Below, piece by piece: positions 19,691 to 31,998 of a DNA stretch of 64,000 bases. Within the stretch, counting starts at the first letter, position 1. Every line of letters begins with the position of its first letter. Under the pieces are notes generated by a model. That model did not search any database. It had not been told where the DNA came from and was given only the letters and a program-made list of their open reading frames with translations. This DNA comes from Cristatella mucedo. Its lineage: Eukaryota > Bryozoa > Phylactolaemata > Cristatellidae. The stretch spans positions 1,228,001 through 1,292,000 of the forward strand of contig WPIO01000064.1 of NCBI GenBank assembly GCA_009760855.2, read 5' to 3'. Both the position numbers and the translations under genes were made by a program.

Positions 19691-21299
19691 GATCCAACAG
19701 ATATGCAACTGCAAAGACTGGACAAGAGAAAGTAGAGATCTGGTCTACGTGCAAGCTTCGTCTCACAGCGGAAGGCAGGAGACGATAGGGGTTGTCGGAG
19801 CCCTAGGGTCCCAAGCACGTCAGCTTGCTGTGGGCTTCACCACGTTGCGCCGTCTTATTAGCACTGACGAATGCTCAGCATAGTCTGGCTTTGCATGCTA
19901 TCGAAAGGCGGTGGAGTTGAGCTTGGCGTGGGCATAAAAATATATTTGGGATTATGCAAAAAAGTGAGGGTTCATGCAATCTCTCTCAATCAACCAGAGC
20001 AGTCCATCATATGTACTAGCGACCGCGAATCGCTATCGGGAAGGGGCCGTGGTCCAGCGACCTTTAATCCCTAACCAATCTCGCAAGGGGTGCAACACCT
20101 AAGTGCGACCGAAGCCTAAGCTGGAGCTCCCGAGCGAAAATTGAGGCAACGATCAACTCTTGGGCGAAGAGAAACTAGTGGTCCCTACCCTGTTCGAACA
20201 GTTGATCAGCTGATCTACGTCCGAGGATGGTCTAGAAGCTGGAACTGTCCAAATTGTGTATCCTTTCACCGACATAATGCTTAAGCTTCCAACGCAGCTT
20301 CTGCTATCCAACTTAAATTCTGTGGATACTATCCCTGGTTAACTCGTAACTAACGCTTCCTCTAGCCGTGCATTGTCAAGCCAGCCCCAGGCGAGTTGCA
20401 GCTACGGCAAACGATCAAACGCGAGCAAAGCGGCGGAAGAGTAGAAGTAAATGCACGAGCGAGCAGGAGCAGGTGCGCGAACTGGACGATGCCACTTTCG
20501 ATGCGCTAGCGTGCCCACAGCAGGCGTCCAAGATGTGATAGCGAAACGAAACGAAACGATGAACGGTCGAGTTCGTGAACGCATTGGCCAAGCCAATGAA
20601 ACCAAAGTAAAAAGCGCCGGCGAGTAGTTCGCGGGCGGATGCACGTGCGCGTGCTAGTGTCCATCCGCCGTGCCTAGCAGCAGCCGGTGGCAAGCCGAAG
20701 CTGGTATCTCGAAGTGAATCCTGCGAGACCTGACGACTTAAGACTACAAGATTAAAAGACTGCACTGCACGCGCTCGTCCTACCTTCCTTGCGTGCTGGG
20801 CCAGGCAAGCACGTGTCTCGGGGTGGCAACTACCTGACTCTCTTGACATCCCTTCCTAGCCGGCTTGGCATTAATTGGATGAATCGAGTTGGTCCAAGTC
20901 CTCGCTGCTTGATATTCCGCTCAGGGTAGCCAAGTCCGTGGCTTTGTCCCTGGGAGAGCGAGACGTTAAGTGGAGGAGACACCAGCAGCACCATCGATGT
21001 CTATTGTAGGGTCTTGAGCTTCACTAGCTGTGGCTGCCGTGTAGTTGGCTACTGTTCGATGGCAGTGACTTGGTACCTTCCTAGGTGCTGGCCGCCTATG
21101 GTGAAGGCCATCACAGTATCTAAGCCTAAAAAGAAGCCAGTTCTGCCTATTGTGGAGAAAGACCCCATTGACCGTATAGCAAACTCCCGCTAGCCAGCCA
21201 CGACCTCTGTATGGTTACAGATGAACAATCCAATCCAAAAAAATGATCCAGTCGAAAATTGACCATCTCCTGACGGCTCACAGTTTAGCATCAAGTCCC

Positions 21300-22025
21300 A
21301 CCTAGTGATCCTAGTGGCGATCGCTTCTCTCAGAGCAGATCTTATCATATCTGCTCTGAGACTTGGATACCACATCCACGTTTGTGCACGCATTTGTGAC
21401 ATTTCGTCTCGACTTGTGACACTCACCACTTGCAGGTCCTTCAGCCTGTGCAATAAGGCGCTGCGTGCAAAACTCTGCAGGAAGGCTTATCTGTCACGAT
21501 CGTCGCGGCTACCACGCTACACCGCTTCTAACCATCTGGCTACCCACTAGGTAGGCATCGACTTCACGGGTTCGTCTCTCACTTCTAGATCCCACCAGTC
21601 TCTCGCTCCTGTCTACCTATTCAAATCTCCGGTCAACCTATCCAGTCTACCTATCAAAACCTTCTAAATTGGGCAAAGGCATCATACAACCCACTATTCT
21701 AACTAAAATCGTATAGCTGTGCATCGAACTTACCTGAAATCCCTTGAAGACCGTGTCTTTAGTTCTTATGCTCCCAAACTGCCTGGAACTCAATGCCGAC
21801 TAACATCGCGACATCCCCTAGCATGACGGCATCTCAGACGAAGCTAAAAATAATTTTCTCACAGGATTTGCCGGTTTCTATACTATTTTCCTTTGTATGT
21901 TGATACGTGCTGACACAGTGCATTTTATCGCTAACCACTTTGGCATTGATGCATTTCCAAAGTGTCTATGCAGAGTTTGAGCTCTCTGGTAATGCAATGC
22001 AAACTTTGCTTTATTATTATTCGAA
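21300..22025 (+). mobile_element. L2-like LINE family B, decayed C-terminal region and 3' end
   Basis: Degraded versions of the family B C-terminus (TTTGTGACATTTCGTCTCGA; GCAAAACTCTGCAG; GCTGACACAGTGCAT) end near 22020 with TTATTATTATTC. A 12-bp inverted repeat lies at 21329-21340/21349-21360. Confidence 0.6.
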
Positions 22026-22149
22026 TTCTATCCTACAACTATTATTACTGCCCGAGCTTTGAGTGAGTTCCCGATAAAGGGATATGGAAATATCATTAGT
22101 ATGTGTAAACTAGAAACTTCTACCAAAAATCGGCTCAGCTAAAATCTCT

Positions 22150-22620
22150 CTCGCAAAAAACACGTTGAATCTGGATTTTCAAATCCAAAATGACCTTTCC
22201 ATGATCGACCTCTCATCAACTCCAGAGTCTATCTGGTCGCTGTCAGTGTAGTAAGATATCCAAAATTATGGTGCTCTTAGAGATGCCGGTGCTAAAGCCA
22301 CATAATTCAAAGCGTTTGCGACATCTTGTAATTTTAACTGTGTCCCTCTCCTAGCACACCTACCTGCCTATGCAATAAGGTACACATGATGCAACGATTA
22401 GTGCAGCCTTTCGTGAAAAGTTTCGGATTGCTCTTTGAGCTTTCCCTCGTATTACGCACCTCGCACTTGTTCCTCTGAGTTTAGTTACTTGGCTGCGCAT
22501 CAAGTCACATATTTTGGAGACCAAACTTTTAGTTCGCACGCTTACATAAAGTCTGGAACAGTCTACCAACTGACATCACTATGACCATTGACTTGATGAG
22601 TTATCATTTTTAAATATGAA
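22150..22620 (+). mobile_element. L2-like LINE family B, second decayed C-terminal fragment
   Basis: Short blocks resemble the segment from the FQSDLS-like motif to the end of ORF2, with many substitutions and indels. From 22620 to 24020 I see nothing else identifiable. Confidence 0.4.
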
Positions 22621-24021
22621 CTGAAATTAGGAAAAAATTAAATAATAATTTTGAAGTGAGGCTAAAAGCCGAAATATTCATTAGAGCATATTACACTTCG
22701 TAACATGCAACACATTTAATTGTAGTTTTTCTTGGGTATAAACTGTATTTCCCTAGTCATGTGCACCAAAAACAAAACAGATTTTGTTCCACAAACGTCT
22801 GCCTTCTGTGGTGCGAGAAAAATGATAATTTGAAATTCTCCTTTTTTGCTGTTACGATAGGCATAGATATCGTGCTCACACGTATAGCACGTATTGTGCA
22901 GCCAGCAAAATTAGTAGGAAGTCGGCTGACATAACACTATAGAACATTCTGCACGAAAATGAAGGTGTACTGCTTCCTTAAATGAACATTTAGTGTATGC
23001 TATCGCAGACTAATAAAATAGTGCATGGCCGTATTTGATTGAGATGGCGTCAAGAGGTTTCTCGAAATCACAGTGAAAAGGGTTGAATTGGGAAAAAATG
23101 GTTTGCGTGCAAGTATCAATGATTCGTGGTGAACCGTGCTTCCTCATGAGCAAGAGCTCAATTAACATCAAGCTATGGGCTTATTTTAGGCAATCTCAAG
23201 GGGGTTTGCTACATGAGAGTAGGTTCAGCTCCTACGACAGGGCTTAAAATGCAGGACTAACCTTCTGAATAAACAAGAACTCATAAGATAATAACAGTAA
23301 TAAGTTAGAACGGGTGTTTAAAAGGTCACGTGACTAGCGATTCCCTACTTTGTTCAGGGTCGCTCGAGAAACATAGAAATCGGGCTCTCGATTGACAGCT
23401 ACAAAGCTACCTACTGTAGACGCTCATCATCACAGTTGTGGCTTGCTAATTCAGAAAGAGTCAGACTCTTTTGAATGAGCCTCTCTCTCTACCAGCTGGA
23501 GATACTTAAATAAACACGGCAACAGCCCAAAACATGATTTATATAGCATGACAACCACAGCACGGGCGCTAGGAGCACTAACGAGAGTAGGTTATGCCCC
23601 CCCCCAGATGAAAAATTATCGCTACTCGGCCTGGTAGGGACTCGACGACTTTCCCAGTTACATGAGTATACTATAGTATGCCTAACTGCCAGCAATACGT
23701 CCCATAACTTGGCCGATGGTGTTATGCCACTGTCTAGAGGTCTCAGCCGACGCTAAACCTCCAATCCTCCCATCTTCGGTTTCTAGTCACTGTGCTGTCA
23801 CACCCACTCGTGGCTTTCTTTTTTGACGGCCTTCGTCGATAATTGAGCTGTCTTTGCTACCCTTGCCATAAGCCGGCGTTCGTTGTGCCTTCGCCTCGTT
23901 GTCTGATCAACGTGGATCATGCCAGTGCTAAGCGTCAGTGTTTCGGAATGGACTCAGGCGGGTGCAACATGGGCCTTCAGGCACTCCATTTTCATAATCT
24001 GATAATCCTGCTGGTAGAAAC

Positions 24022-24024
<3 letters not shown>

Positions 24025-24078
<54 letters not shown>

Positions 24079-24092
24079 GAGAGAGAGAGATG
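24025..24092 (+). repeat. (GA)n microsatellite inside a LINE copy
   Basis: A GA run with minor interruptions, flanked on its right by minus-strand family B sequence. Confidence 0.9.
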
Positions 24093-24094
24093 TA

Positions 24095-24390
24095 AGCCCT
24101 TGATAACACAGGCCAGTAGACCAGCTAGCACTGTTACCAAAGCCAAGATGGGATGTCACAAATGCATGGACCAATTTTAATGTAGTATCCGTGTCTAAAC
24201 GAACCCAAATTTTAGCAATCTTATGTAGCTGAAACTAGGCAGACTTGACTGTGGAGCTGATGTGATCGTCTAATGAAAGGTCACTTTGGAGCATGACATC
24301 TAGATTACGTGCAGATTTCATGGAACATATGCTGGCAGAACCGATTTTGAGCGTTAGCCGTTCCAATTTCTGAATCACATCAACAAATAC
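24095..24390 (-). mobile_element. L2-like LINE family B fragment
   Basis: On the minus strand this matches the segment encoding KPSVIQ..ERL through VHAFVTS of the 29.6-30.9 kb copy, with stops. It is 5' and 3' truncated. Confidence 0.7.
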
Positions 24391-24889
24391 GCCTTCATCC
24401 AGGTTCATTGGGTTCAGTGATTAGAAGTCTTCGAGAGCAACAAGTTACTGACCAAAACACTACTCCGTGATAGGTGATCAAAGAAAAGAGATTCTTTATT
24501 TTTTACCAAAAATGCATGGCAATTCTAACAGCAACCGGCTGAGATGCATCTACCATACTCACAAGAGGACAAGAGCTGGAAAACTTAGGCCACTAGTAGC
24601 TACAGCTAGTTACGTTAGATGCCCATAGCCCTTGTGGTTTGCTAAGCCAGAAAACGTCAGGACCTTGTGAATGGCCTTTCTTACCTACCAGCCGGGGATA
24701 CGTATTTCTTGAATAGGCAGGGGGAGACACCAAGCACATTCCATGAGACTCCTCTTACGCAGCTATCTTTGGCAGTGGGAAACTTCTCAGGAGCTCAGCA
24801 GAAAATTCTAGAAAGCCGACCAGGAAGCAAGGTGCAGTATCAGCAGCTAAGGTGCTGCACGAATCAAAGCATCCCTTGACTTGACCATA

Positions 24890-25165
24890 TTTAAAAGAAC
24901 TTAAAAACTCACCTATTTAGGACAGCATTTAGTGGTTTCCTGTGATTCGTCCTTCATGTGCTTATGCGTGCTGACACTGTGCATGCTGCCACTAACCACA
25001 TTTGCATGCTGACCATGTGCATTTCACCCCTAACCATGTTATTCTTGTTGTTTATCAAGCATGATATTACTCACCATTCAATCGTATTTCCCTTTGCAGC
25101 AAATGTAAAGAGATTGAGTTATCCGAGTCTCTTTAGCCAGTGCATCCTTCTTCTCATGATTGTTT
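24890..25165 (+). mobile_element. L2-like LINE family B 3' UTR
   Basis: It matches the 3' UTR seen elsewhere (CACCTATTTAGGACAGCATT; TTATGCGTGCTGACAC; GCAAATGTAAAG) with a partly deleted terminal hairpin. Confidence 0.75.
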
Positions 25166-25402
25166 TTAGACTTTTCGGATAATTCATAAAGGCAAGAGCA
25201 AAAAAAACCTAGTGAATGAGGCTTTTGAGGTGTGCAAGGCCCAGAAAGAATACTTCGGCATGCCTAACGGGAATCAAGATAAGCCCTGGGCACCATATTT
25301 ACGCATGAAAGAACTCCGAGATAATTGTTTGAGGTAAGGTAAATAATTACTGCTCGCTAAATGACATTCCTTTCATAACATTCGATAAGATATGACGTAT
25401 CA

Positions 25403-25490
25403 CATCCATCCATCCATCCATCCATTCATCTATCCGTCCGTCCGTCCGTCCGTCCGTCCGTCAATCCATCCATCCATCCATATATCCATC
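25403..25490 (+). repeat. (CATC)n/(CGTC)n compound tetranucleotide repeat
   Basis: ATCC units flank a block of GTCC units, so a C-to-G-type variant has been amplified within the array. No gene is seen from 25490 to 26200. Confidence 0.9.
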
Positions 25491-26204
25491 TAACTTATTT
25501 AACCCTCCCCTACTCGGTGTCTCTCTGTCTCTATCTCTCTCTAGATCACTAAGTGCACCCTGAAGAGAAATACGCCGGTGGAAAGATATTGCTGTGTGCA
25601 TTGAAGTATGGGGCTTTGGCTTGGAGGTCATTGGAACATTCAAAATACGGTTTCGCTGCCGATGAGCCTGCAATGCGGGTTCCTTGTTTTCTATCCCCAT
25701 AAAACAGTCGGGGCACTTGAGCGCACTAACGTAAATGGGAACGGCGGCCACAGCGATTCCTCTGTAGGGGAGAACCGCATCAAATGGGAGCCCCTAACCG
25801 ACCGTCGAAAGGTGCTGATGCCAGCACCGCACATTTAGTCAGACCTCATAGAGTAATTTCTAGCGGCTCTAGATAATAAGTCAGCAGGCTTTAAGTACCC
25901 CAACATGTTTTTCACCTGCTACCGGAAGCCAAGTTGAAAGCGGCTATCTTCGATAGACAACAAATTAAGACGATCGCAGAGTGTGAACAAATTTTCGAAG
26001 GAGATGAAAAGGGACAAACAAACGGCTTGGAACAGTTTCTTTGCAGTGGTTCGTTGCAGCTTTCTGGGCAATCACGAGACAGTAAACTATGAGCAGCTGG
26101 TCGAGGCTCTAATAAAGAACTGCGAAAAAATGGGATGCAGAAGATCGCTTACAAGTCCATATCCTGGACCATCATCACAAAGTCTTTTTATGAAGAATAC
26201 GGGA

Positions 26205-26414
26205 GCAAACGACCGAGGTCAAGGTGAATGTATTTGATGCCCAAGGTCATGGGGTCAAGCTCCCTGGCATATGTGAAGCACTTGAGTATCAATAATAATA
26301 ATAATGCTCTTGATAAAGCACCCTCAGAGAAATTAACCTCTTTCTAAGCGCTTTAAATTTGCTGCAAATAGTAGAGATTAAGTTCACTTAGGGTGCCATA
26401 CAAATGAATTATAA
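26205..26414 (+). mobile_element. tRNA-derived SINE family 1, split by a LINE tail
   Basis: The SINE body runs 26205-26290 (GGTCAAGCTCC B box, then CATATGTGAAGCACTTGAGTA) and resumes at 26369-26414 (AGAGATTAAGTTCACTTAGG and AATGAATTAT). A minus-strand family B tail lies between. From 26415 to 27000 I see nothing. Confidence 0.75.
26291..26368 (-). mobile_element. L2-like LINE family B 3' tail nested in a SINE
   Basis: (AAT)n followed by the reverse complement of the family hairpin up to GCTGCAAA, inserted antisense within SINE family 1. Confidence 0.8.
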
Positions 26415-27004
26415 TGCATTGTACTCATTCTGGAATCATACAAAAACTCATTCTAGACCCTTTTGATTGGTCATTCTGTATAATTTCAAATTGAATTTAT
26501 ATTAATCTTGATTTATTTGATGCTCTCTCTTACTAAATGTGAATCCTTTGATGTGAATGTGTCAGTTTTGTCTTCGGAAACGAGTTAATTTCAAATTATT
26601 CCCTGTCATGGTCACAAGAGCAACATTTTTAGGGAAGGCTGCAATTTTCTACACTCTAAAGCATAGGAAATCAGAAAATTCCAGCTACAAAATGAGACAA
26701 ACACTATTTTGTTCTCGTGTATGTGCTTTTGTTTGCAACAACTTTGCTCGCAATAGTCAATACCCAGTTGATGTTGCAAATTCAGCCTAAATTAAATTCC
26801 TACAAATAGAGTTAGTTCTGTTAATGGCATTTTGATGTACAAATTATATACTGTTTTTGGTTTTTGTTATTGTCTTAATTTCACCAGACAACAAGCTACT
26901 GATGGTGGATGGTGGCAGTAGTCTAGTGCCCACCAGGTATCAAGTCCCCTTTTATCTCAGATTTCTCTGATTTCATTTCAATTCTGGGCGCGGGAAATTG
27001 ATCT

Positions 27005-29105
27005 TTCTTCATTATGGATGATTTCAGCATTTATTTTAATAACTCATTTGACGCCTTCAGCGCTGAATTTTGTGCACTGACTGACTCATTGTCTCTTGTG
27101 GCTCACGTACGTGGCCCTACTCACACAAAAGATCACAAATCGACTACATTTTTTCATACAACTGCATTTTGTCATTACCAATTATTACCAAATCCTGCTT
27201 ATCTGACCACATGCAGATCTTAATCAGTCTACAATGTGTGCCCTCCTCCTCATCTAAAATCAACAGTGAATCCTGAAGTCTCAAGACCCTCGACATCGAT
27301 GCTGTCCGTGCGAGAATATCTGTCTCGTCTCTGCTGCCAAGTCCCCCCCTTCCGACCTGTCATCGTTGGTAGATAGCTACAACACGACCCTAGCTGACAT
27401 TTTTGATGAGTTTGCACCTCTGAATAAGTCACTGTGCGCCCTCGTGCAGACGGCCTCTGGTTTCCCACAGACATTAAAATAGCTAGGTCTACTAAGCCCA
27501 AGCTTGAAAAAGCAAACAAAACATCAGGACTGATTGTCCATCGAAATGTATACGAGGACTACTGTATATCATACCAATAGATCCTAAAAAAAGGCCAAGT
27601 CTAGTTTCTGTATAAGCTTTGCTGAATCACAGATGCACAATACCATAATGCTGAGGTCGACGAGCAACCATCTCCTTAACTGCGCACAGGTTAGCTCCTT
27701 ACCTAGTGATCCCTGTGATGATCTAGCCGATCGTTTCTCTAGCTTCTTTGTCAAAAATATAGACAAGATCACTGAATCCATCTCTGAAATGGCAGCATCC
27801 GCCTGGAATCATGTCCCTCAATTCTATGCAGAACCTCAATGTCTACATTCAAGGAGATCACTGGTGACCTCGTCCTATCTCAATCAAAGAAGAAAGCAAG
27901 TCATCTAGACTCTATTTCCTATATCCTGCTTCTACGATTCATCTGCAACTGCCACGCATAACTAACATAATAAATATGTCATTAGCCTCATGTCATGTCC
28001 CAGCACCTTTCAAAAAGGTTATATTAAGGCAAGACAATCACTCAAGAAAGCAACACTAAACCAAGAGAATTTGAGCAAATTCCGCCCAGACTCCCTTCTA
28101 CCGTTCCTATCAAAGAAACTGGAACGAGTCGTGGCAGACCAGCTGAACTCATACATTGAAACTTCAACTTACTATTTATGAGCAAACCAAGTGTGATTCA
28201 AAAATTGGAAAGGCTAACGCTCAAAATAGGTTCTGCAAGAATATCTCCTATTGAATTTGCACGAAATCTAGGTGTCGCGTTCCAAAGTGACCTTTCGTCA
28301 CCCCACCACATCAGCTCCACAGTCAAGTCTGCTTGCTTTCAGCTACATGACATTGATAAACTTGGGGTCTGTTTAGACAGGGATACTGCATCTAAATTAG
28401 CTCATGCATTTGCGACATCCCGTCTTGACTTCTGTTTCTCACTGCTTGTTGGTCTTCCGGCCTGCGAAATCAGGCGCTTGCAGCTGGTGCAAAACTCTGC
28501 AGCAAGGATTTTATGTCGTGGGTGACGCAATTGCCACATCTCGCCACTTCTCGCCGACCTGCACTGGCCACCAGCCAAGCAACGCATTGACTTTAAGGTT
28601 CTTTCACTCACTTTTAGGTACCTTCATTCTTTGGCTTCAGCCTACCTATCAGGTCTACTCCCCAACCAGGCCAAGCATCGCAACACCAACTTTTCAGAAT
28701 CTCACTGCTTACCTATACATCGAACGAGCCTCAAATTCTTTGGAGACCAGGAAGTTGTTATATGCTCCCAAACCCAGGAATTCACCACTCCCGACTTGCG
28801 TCGCAACATCTCCTGACTTGTCCAAAATTATAAAGAAACTTATTTGGCATCTATTTATCTCAGCATTTAGCGGACCCCGTGATTCGTCCTTTACATGCTT
28901 ATGCGTGCTGACACAGTGCATGCTGCCACTAACCATATTTGCATGGTGACCCTGTGCATGTCACCATTAACCATGTTATTCTTGCGGTTTATTGAACATG
29001 ATACCACTAACAATTACATCGTGCTTTCTTTGCTACAAATTTGAAGTGCTTAGAAAAAGATTGAGTTGTTTTAGGGTGATATATCAAGTGTATTATTGTT
29101 ATTAC
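27005..29105 (+). mobile_element. L2-like LINE family B with the RT core deleted
   Basis: It begins in the endonuclease C-terminal region (DFSIYFNNSFDAFSAEFC, 27014), passes through the linker and early RT (27630-28160), then jumps at about 28160-28175 directly to the KPSVIQKLERLTLKIG region and the C-terminus (SSTVKSACFQLH; LPACEIRRLQLVQNSAAR). It ends in the 3' UTR and terminal hairpin with an ATT-rich tail near 29,100. The catalytic RT motifs, including YADD, are missing. Many stops are present. Confidence 0.85.
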
Positions 29106-29371
29106 CACCATTATCAATTACACGAAATTATGTGTGGCATCTCTTAGTTTTGGCTAGAAGTAAAATAAAGGCTTGCATTGACAGCCTCGACGTTCAAAAC
29201 CTTGGTTTATAATGAAACTGCCGCCATGAACATCCTAACATTAACGTTCAAGTGCTGCATCGATATTCAACGAGTAATGCTTCCTCAAAATTAGCCTGAC
29301 GATTTCTAGAGACACTGGTGCAGGATTTTAATTGCTTGGCGCCAGTAACCCGGAAGCCGCGTCTCGGTGTT

Positions 29372-30850
29372 AAAAATAATAATAATAATAATGTACCTGA
29401 CAAAGCGCCCTCAGAGAACTTAATCTCTTTCTAGGCGCTTTACATTTGCTGCAAAGGGAAATGCAATTAAATTGTAAGTAAAATCATGCTTGAAAAACAA
29501 GCAAAATGAATAACATGGTTAGGGGTGACATGCACAGGGTCAGCATGCAAATGTGGTTAGTGGCAGCATGCACAGTGTCAGCACGCATAAGCACGTGAAG
29601 GACGAATCACAGGGACCCACTAAATGCTGTCCTAAATAGGTGTGTTTTTAAGTTCCTTTTAAATGTGGTCAGATCAGGAGATGTTCTGACGCAAGTCGGG
29701 AGGGAGTTCCAAGCTTTGGGAGCATACAAACTAAATGCACGGTCTCCAAAGGATTTGAGGTTTGTACGAGATATTTGCAGACTGTTGGATTCCGAAAAGC
29801 TGGTGGTACGATGCTTGGCCTGATGGGGGAGTATATCGGAGAGATAGGCTGGAGCCATAGAATGAAGTGACCTAAAAGTGAGCGACAAAACCTTGAAGTC
29901 AATCCGTTGCTTGACTGGTAGCCAGTGCAGGTCGGCGAGAAGTGGAGTAATGTGGCAACTGCGACGCTCATGACAGACAAGCCTAGCTGCAGAATTTTGC
30001 ACCAGCTGCAATCGCCTGATCGCACATGCTGGTAGACCAGTGAGCAGTGAGTTGCTGAAGTCGAGACGAGATGTCACGAATGCATGGACCAACTTAGACG
30101 TGGTATCCTTATCTAAACAAGCCCGAACTTTAGCAATATTATGAAGCTGAAAATAGGCAGCTTTGACCGTGGAGCTAATATGGTCGTCTAACGAGAGGTC
30201 GCTTTGGAATGTGACACCTAGATTTCGAGCTGATTCGACAGGAGATATGCTGGCAGAGCCAATTTTGAGCGTCAGCCTTTCCAATGTCTGAATCACACTG
30301 GGTTTGCCCATAACTAGTAAGTTAGTTTTGACATCGTTTGGTTTTAGAAAATTTGCTGCCATCCATGTGCGGATGTCATCAATGCATGCAGCAAGTGAGT
30401 TTAGAGAATTTGTTGTACTCGAAGGCTGGGAGGGATCAAAGCAAAGGTACAACTGAGTGTCATCCGCATAGAAGTGAAAGCCTAGATTGTGCTTGGCAAT
30501 CACATCAGCAAGAGGCAGAGTATAAACCGTGAAAAGAACCGGACCTAGCACGAAGCCCTGAGGTACTCCATATTTCAGAGGTACTTCAGATGATCGTTGT
30601 CCATTCACGTCAATACTCTGGAGTCTCCCACTGAGATAGGACCTGAACCAGTGCAGAGCAGTGCCAGTGATGCCCAGGCGAGATGAGAGGTGCTCTAGAA
30701 GAACTCTGTGATCGATGGTGTCAAATGCAGCCGAAAGATCGAGCAAAACAAGCAGAGACACTCTACCCATGTCTGCATTCCTAAGTAGGTCGTTGTATAC
30801 CCTAAGTAATGCTGACTCTGTGTTACTCTTTGCCTGTACTGCTGCAACGC
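29372..30850 (-). mobile_element. L2-like LINE family B with the best-preserved RT frame
   Basis: The minus-strand frame 30890-29607 is open for 427 codons. It encodes RT from SNTESALLRVYNDLL through LLDLSAAFDTIDHR, KYGVPQGFVLGPVLF, the intact catalytic FYADDTQLYLCFDPS and the C-terminal LPVKQRIDFKVLSLTFRSLH. A 3' UTR, terminal hairpin and (AAT)n at about 29,378-29,394 follow. It lacks the endonuclease and early RT through 5' truncation near 30,850, so it cannot be autonomous. The first part of the open frame is flanking DNA. Confidence 0.9.
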
Positions 30851-31079
30851 TTTCGCTGCCGCAATGGCACGCGCCTCCAACGGCAGACAAAAGACGTCCT
30901 GCTGGCTCCCGACGATCGAGTGCCTCCAGATGACGTGACGTGGCGTGGCAGGCTCCTCAACGTGGACTTCCGGATATGACTCTATCCGATCTGCCATTAC
31001 GTGGACCGCTGAACAAATAACGGAGTGGTGCACAACTAGATGCGGAGACTTATGTTTTCATTTCGTTGGTCCCGATTTT

Positions 31080-31205
31080 TGGTCCGGCAGTTAGAAGCCT
31101 GCGCTTCACTACCCAGGATCTCGGGCTCGAGCCGAAAAATTCTCTATTGCACTAAGCAAGAGGGCGAAAGCCGCCAAGGCCATTCTGCTGCTACATAAAC
31201 GGGGC
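31080..31205 (+). mobile_element. tRNA-derived SINE, probably family 2
   Basis: An A-box-like GGTCCGGCAGTTAG is followed by the B box GGGCTCGAGCC and a tail resembling the family 2 copies at 62.1 and 63.5 kb. Confidence 0.55.
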
Positions 31206-31384
31206 TGCTGTGTTGCAGGGCTCGCTGCCCTGAAATCGCGGCTACTTTCATGAAAGAATCTTATATTGTGTGCTGCTCATCGACTGACAAGGTGATGATC
31301 CTCTGTCAGCTCTGTTTGCTTCAATGTTTTTATTACTAAGCGTTGCTCGCCGAATACAAATTATTTAGGTCTAGATTTACACAC

Positions 31385-31394
31385 GAACACACAA

Positions 31395-31430
<36 letters not shown>

Positions 31431-31450
31431 GTGTGTGTGTATATATAAAT
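31385..31450. repeat. (AC)n(AT)n(GT)n self-complementary compound microsatellite
   Basis: AC repeats run into AT repeats, then GT repeats, so the whole tract is an inverted repeat. It directly precedes a minus-strand SINE. Confidence 0.9.
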
Positions 31451-31600
31451 ATAATAATTTTCTATAGCACCATAAGATAAAAATCTCTATACAGACGCGA
31501 CACATACTGTATTCCACGTGGCTCGAGCGCACGGCATCGGCCAGACCTTAGTCGGTGGGGGGAGCAACTTCGCCACTGAGCCAAACCAGCTCGTCTTTTT
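31450..31600 (-). mobile_element. tRNA-derived SINE family 1
   Basis: The reverse-strand 3' end (TATAGCACCATAAGATAAAA) is followed by the B box (GGCTCGAGC) and A-box region near 31580. Confidence 0.7.
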
Positions 31601-31744
31601 TTACGAATAGCTATAGTTCACTATAGGTAATAGGAACCCTAAGCAGCGGCGTTCCTAAGATATTGTTTTTCAAGAGACAAAATATACAGATGGAACGCCC
31701 CATTAATAATAATGATTAATAATAAAAAAAATTATAAATTATAA

Positions 31745-31880
31745 ATTACTCATTTATATAGCGCTCCAAGAGAACTTAATCTCTATTCAGGCGCTTCACA
31801 TATGCCTCGGGGCTCGAGCCCACGACCTCAGTCACACCTTGGTCGGAGCGAGCACCTTAACCGCTAGACCAAGCCAATGA
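31745..31880 (-). mobile_element. tRNA-derived SINE family 1, well preserved
   Basis: The plus strand shows AGCGCTCCAAGAGAACTTAA, TTCAGGCGCTTCACATATGC, GGGCTCGAGCCC (B box) and CCGCTAGACCAAGCCA (A box), all in reverse orientation. Confidence 0.85.
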
Positions 31881-31884
31881 TAAT

Positions 31885-31998
31885 AGTACTAGTAATACAT
31901 TTGATATAGCTCCCTCAGATAACTCATTCTCTTTCTAGGCACTTAACATGTGCTGAAAAGGAAGCGCGATCAAATGGTTAGTGGTAGCACGCTCAATG
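31885..31998 (-). mobile_element. L2-like LINE family B 3' end
   Basis: A diverged terminal hairpin and the start of the 3' UTR (GGTTAGTGGTAGCA) in reverse orientation. Confidence 0.65.

Noticed and set aside
20415-20849. 144-codon minus-strand frame
   Set aside because: No recognisable domain or splice context, with a competing overlapping frame on the same strand.
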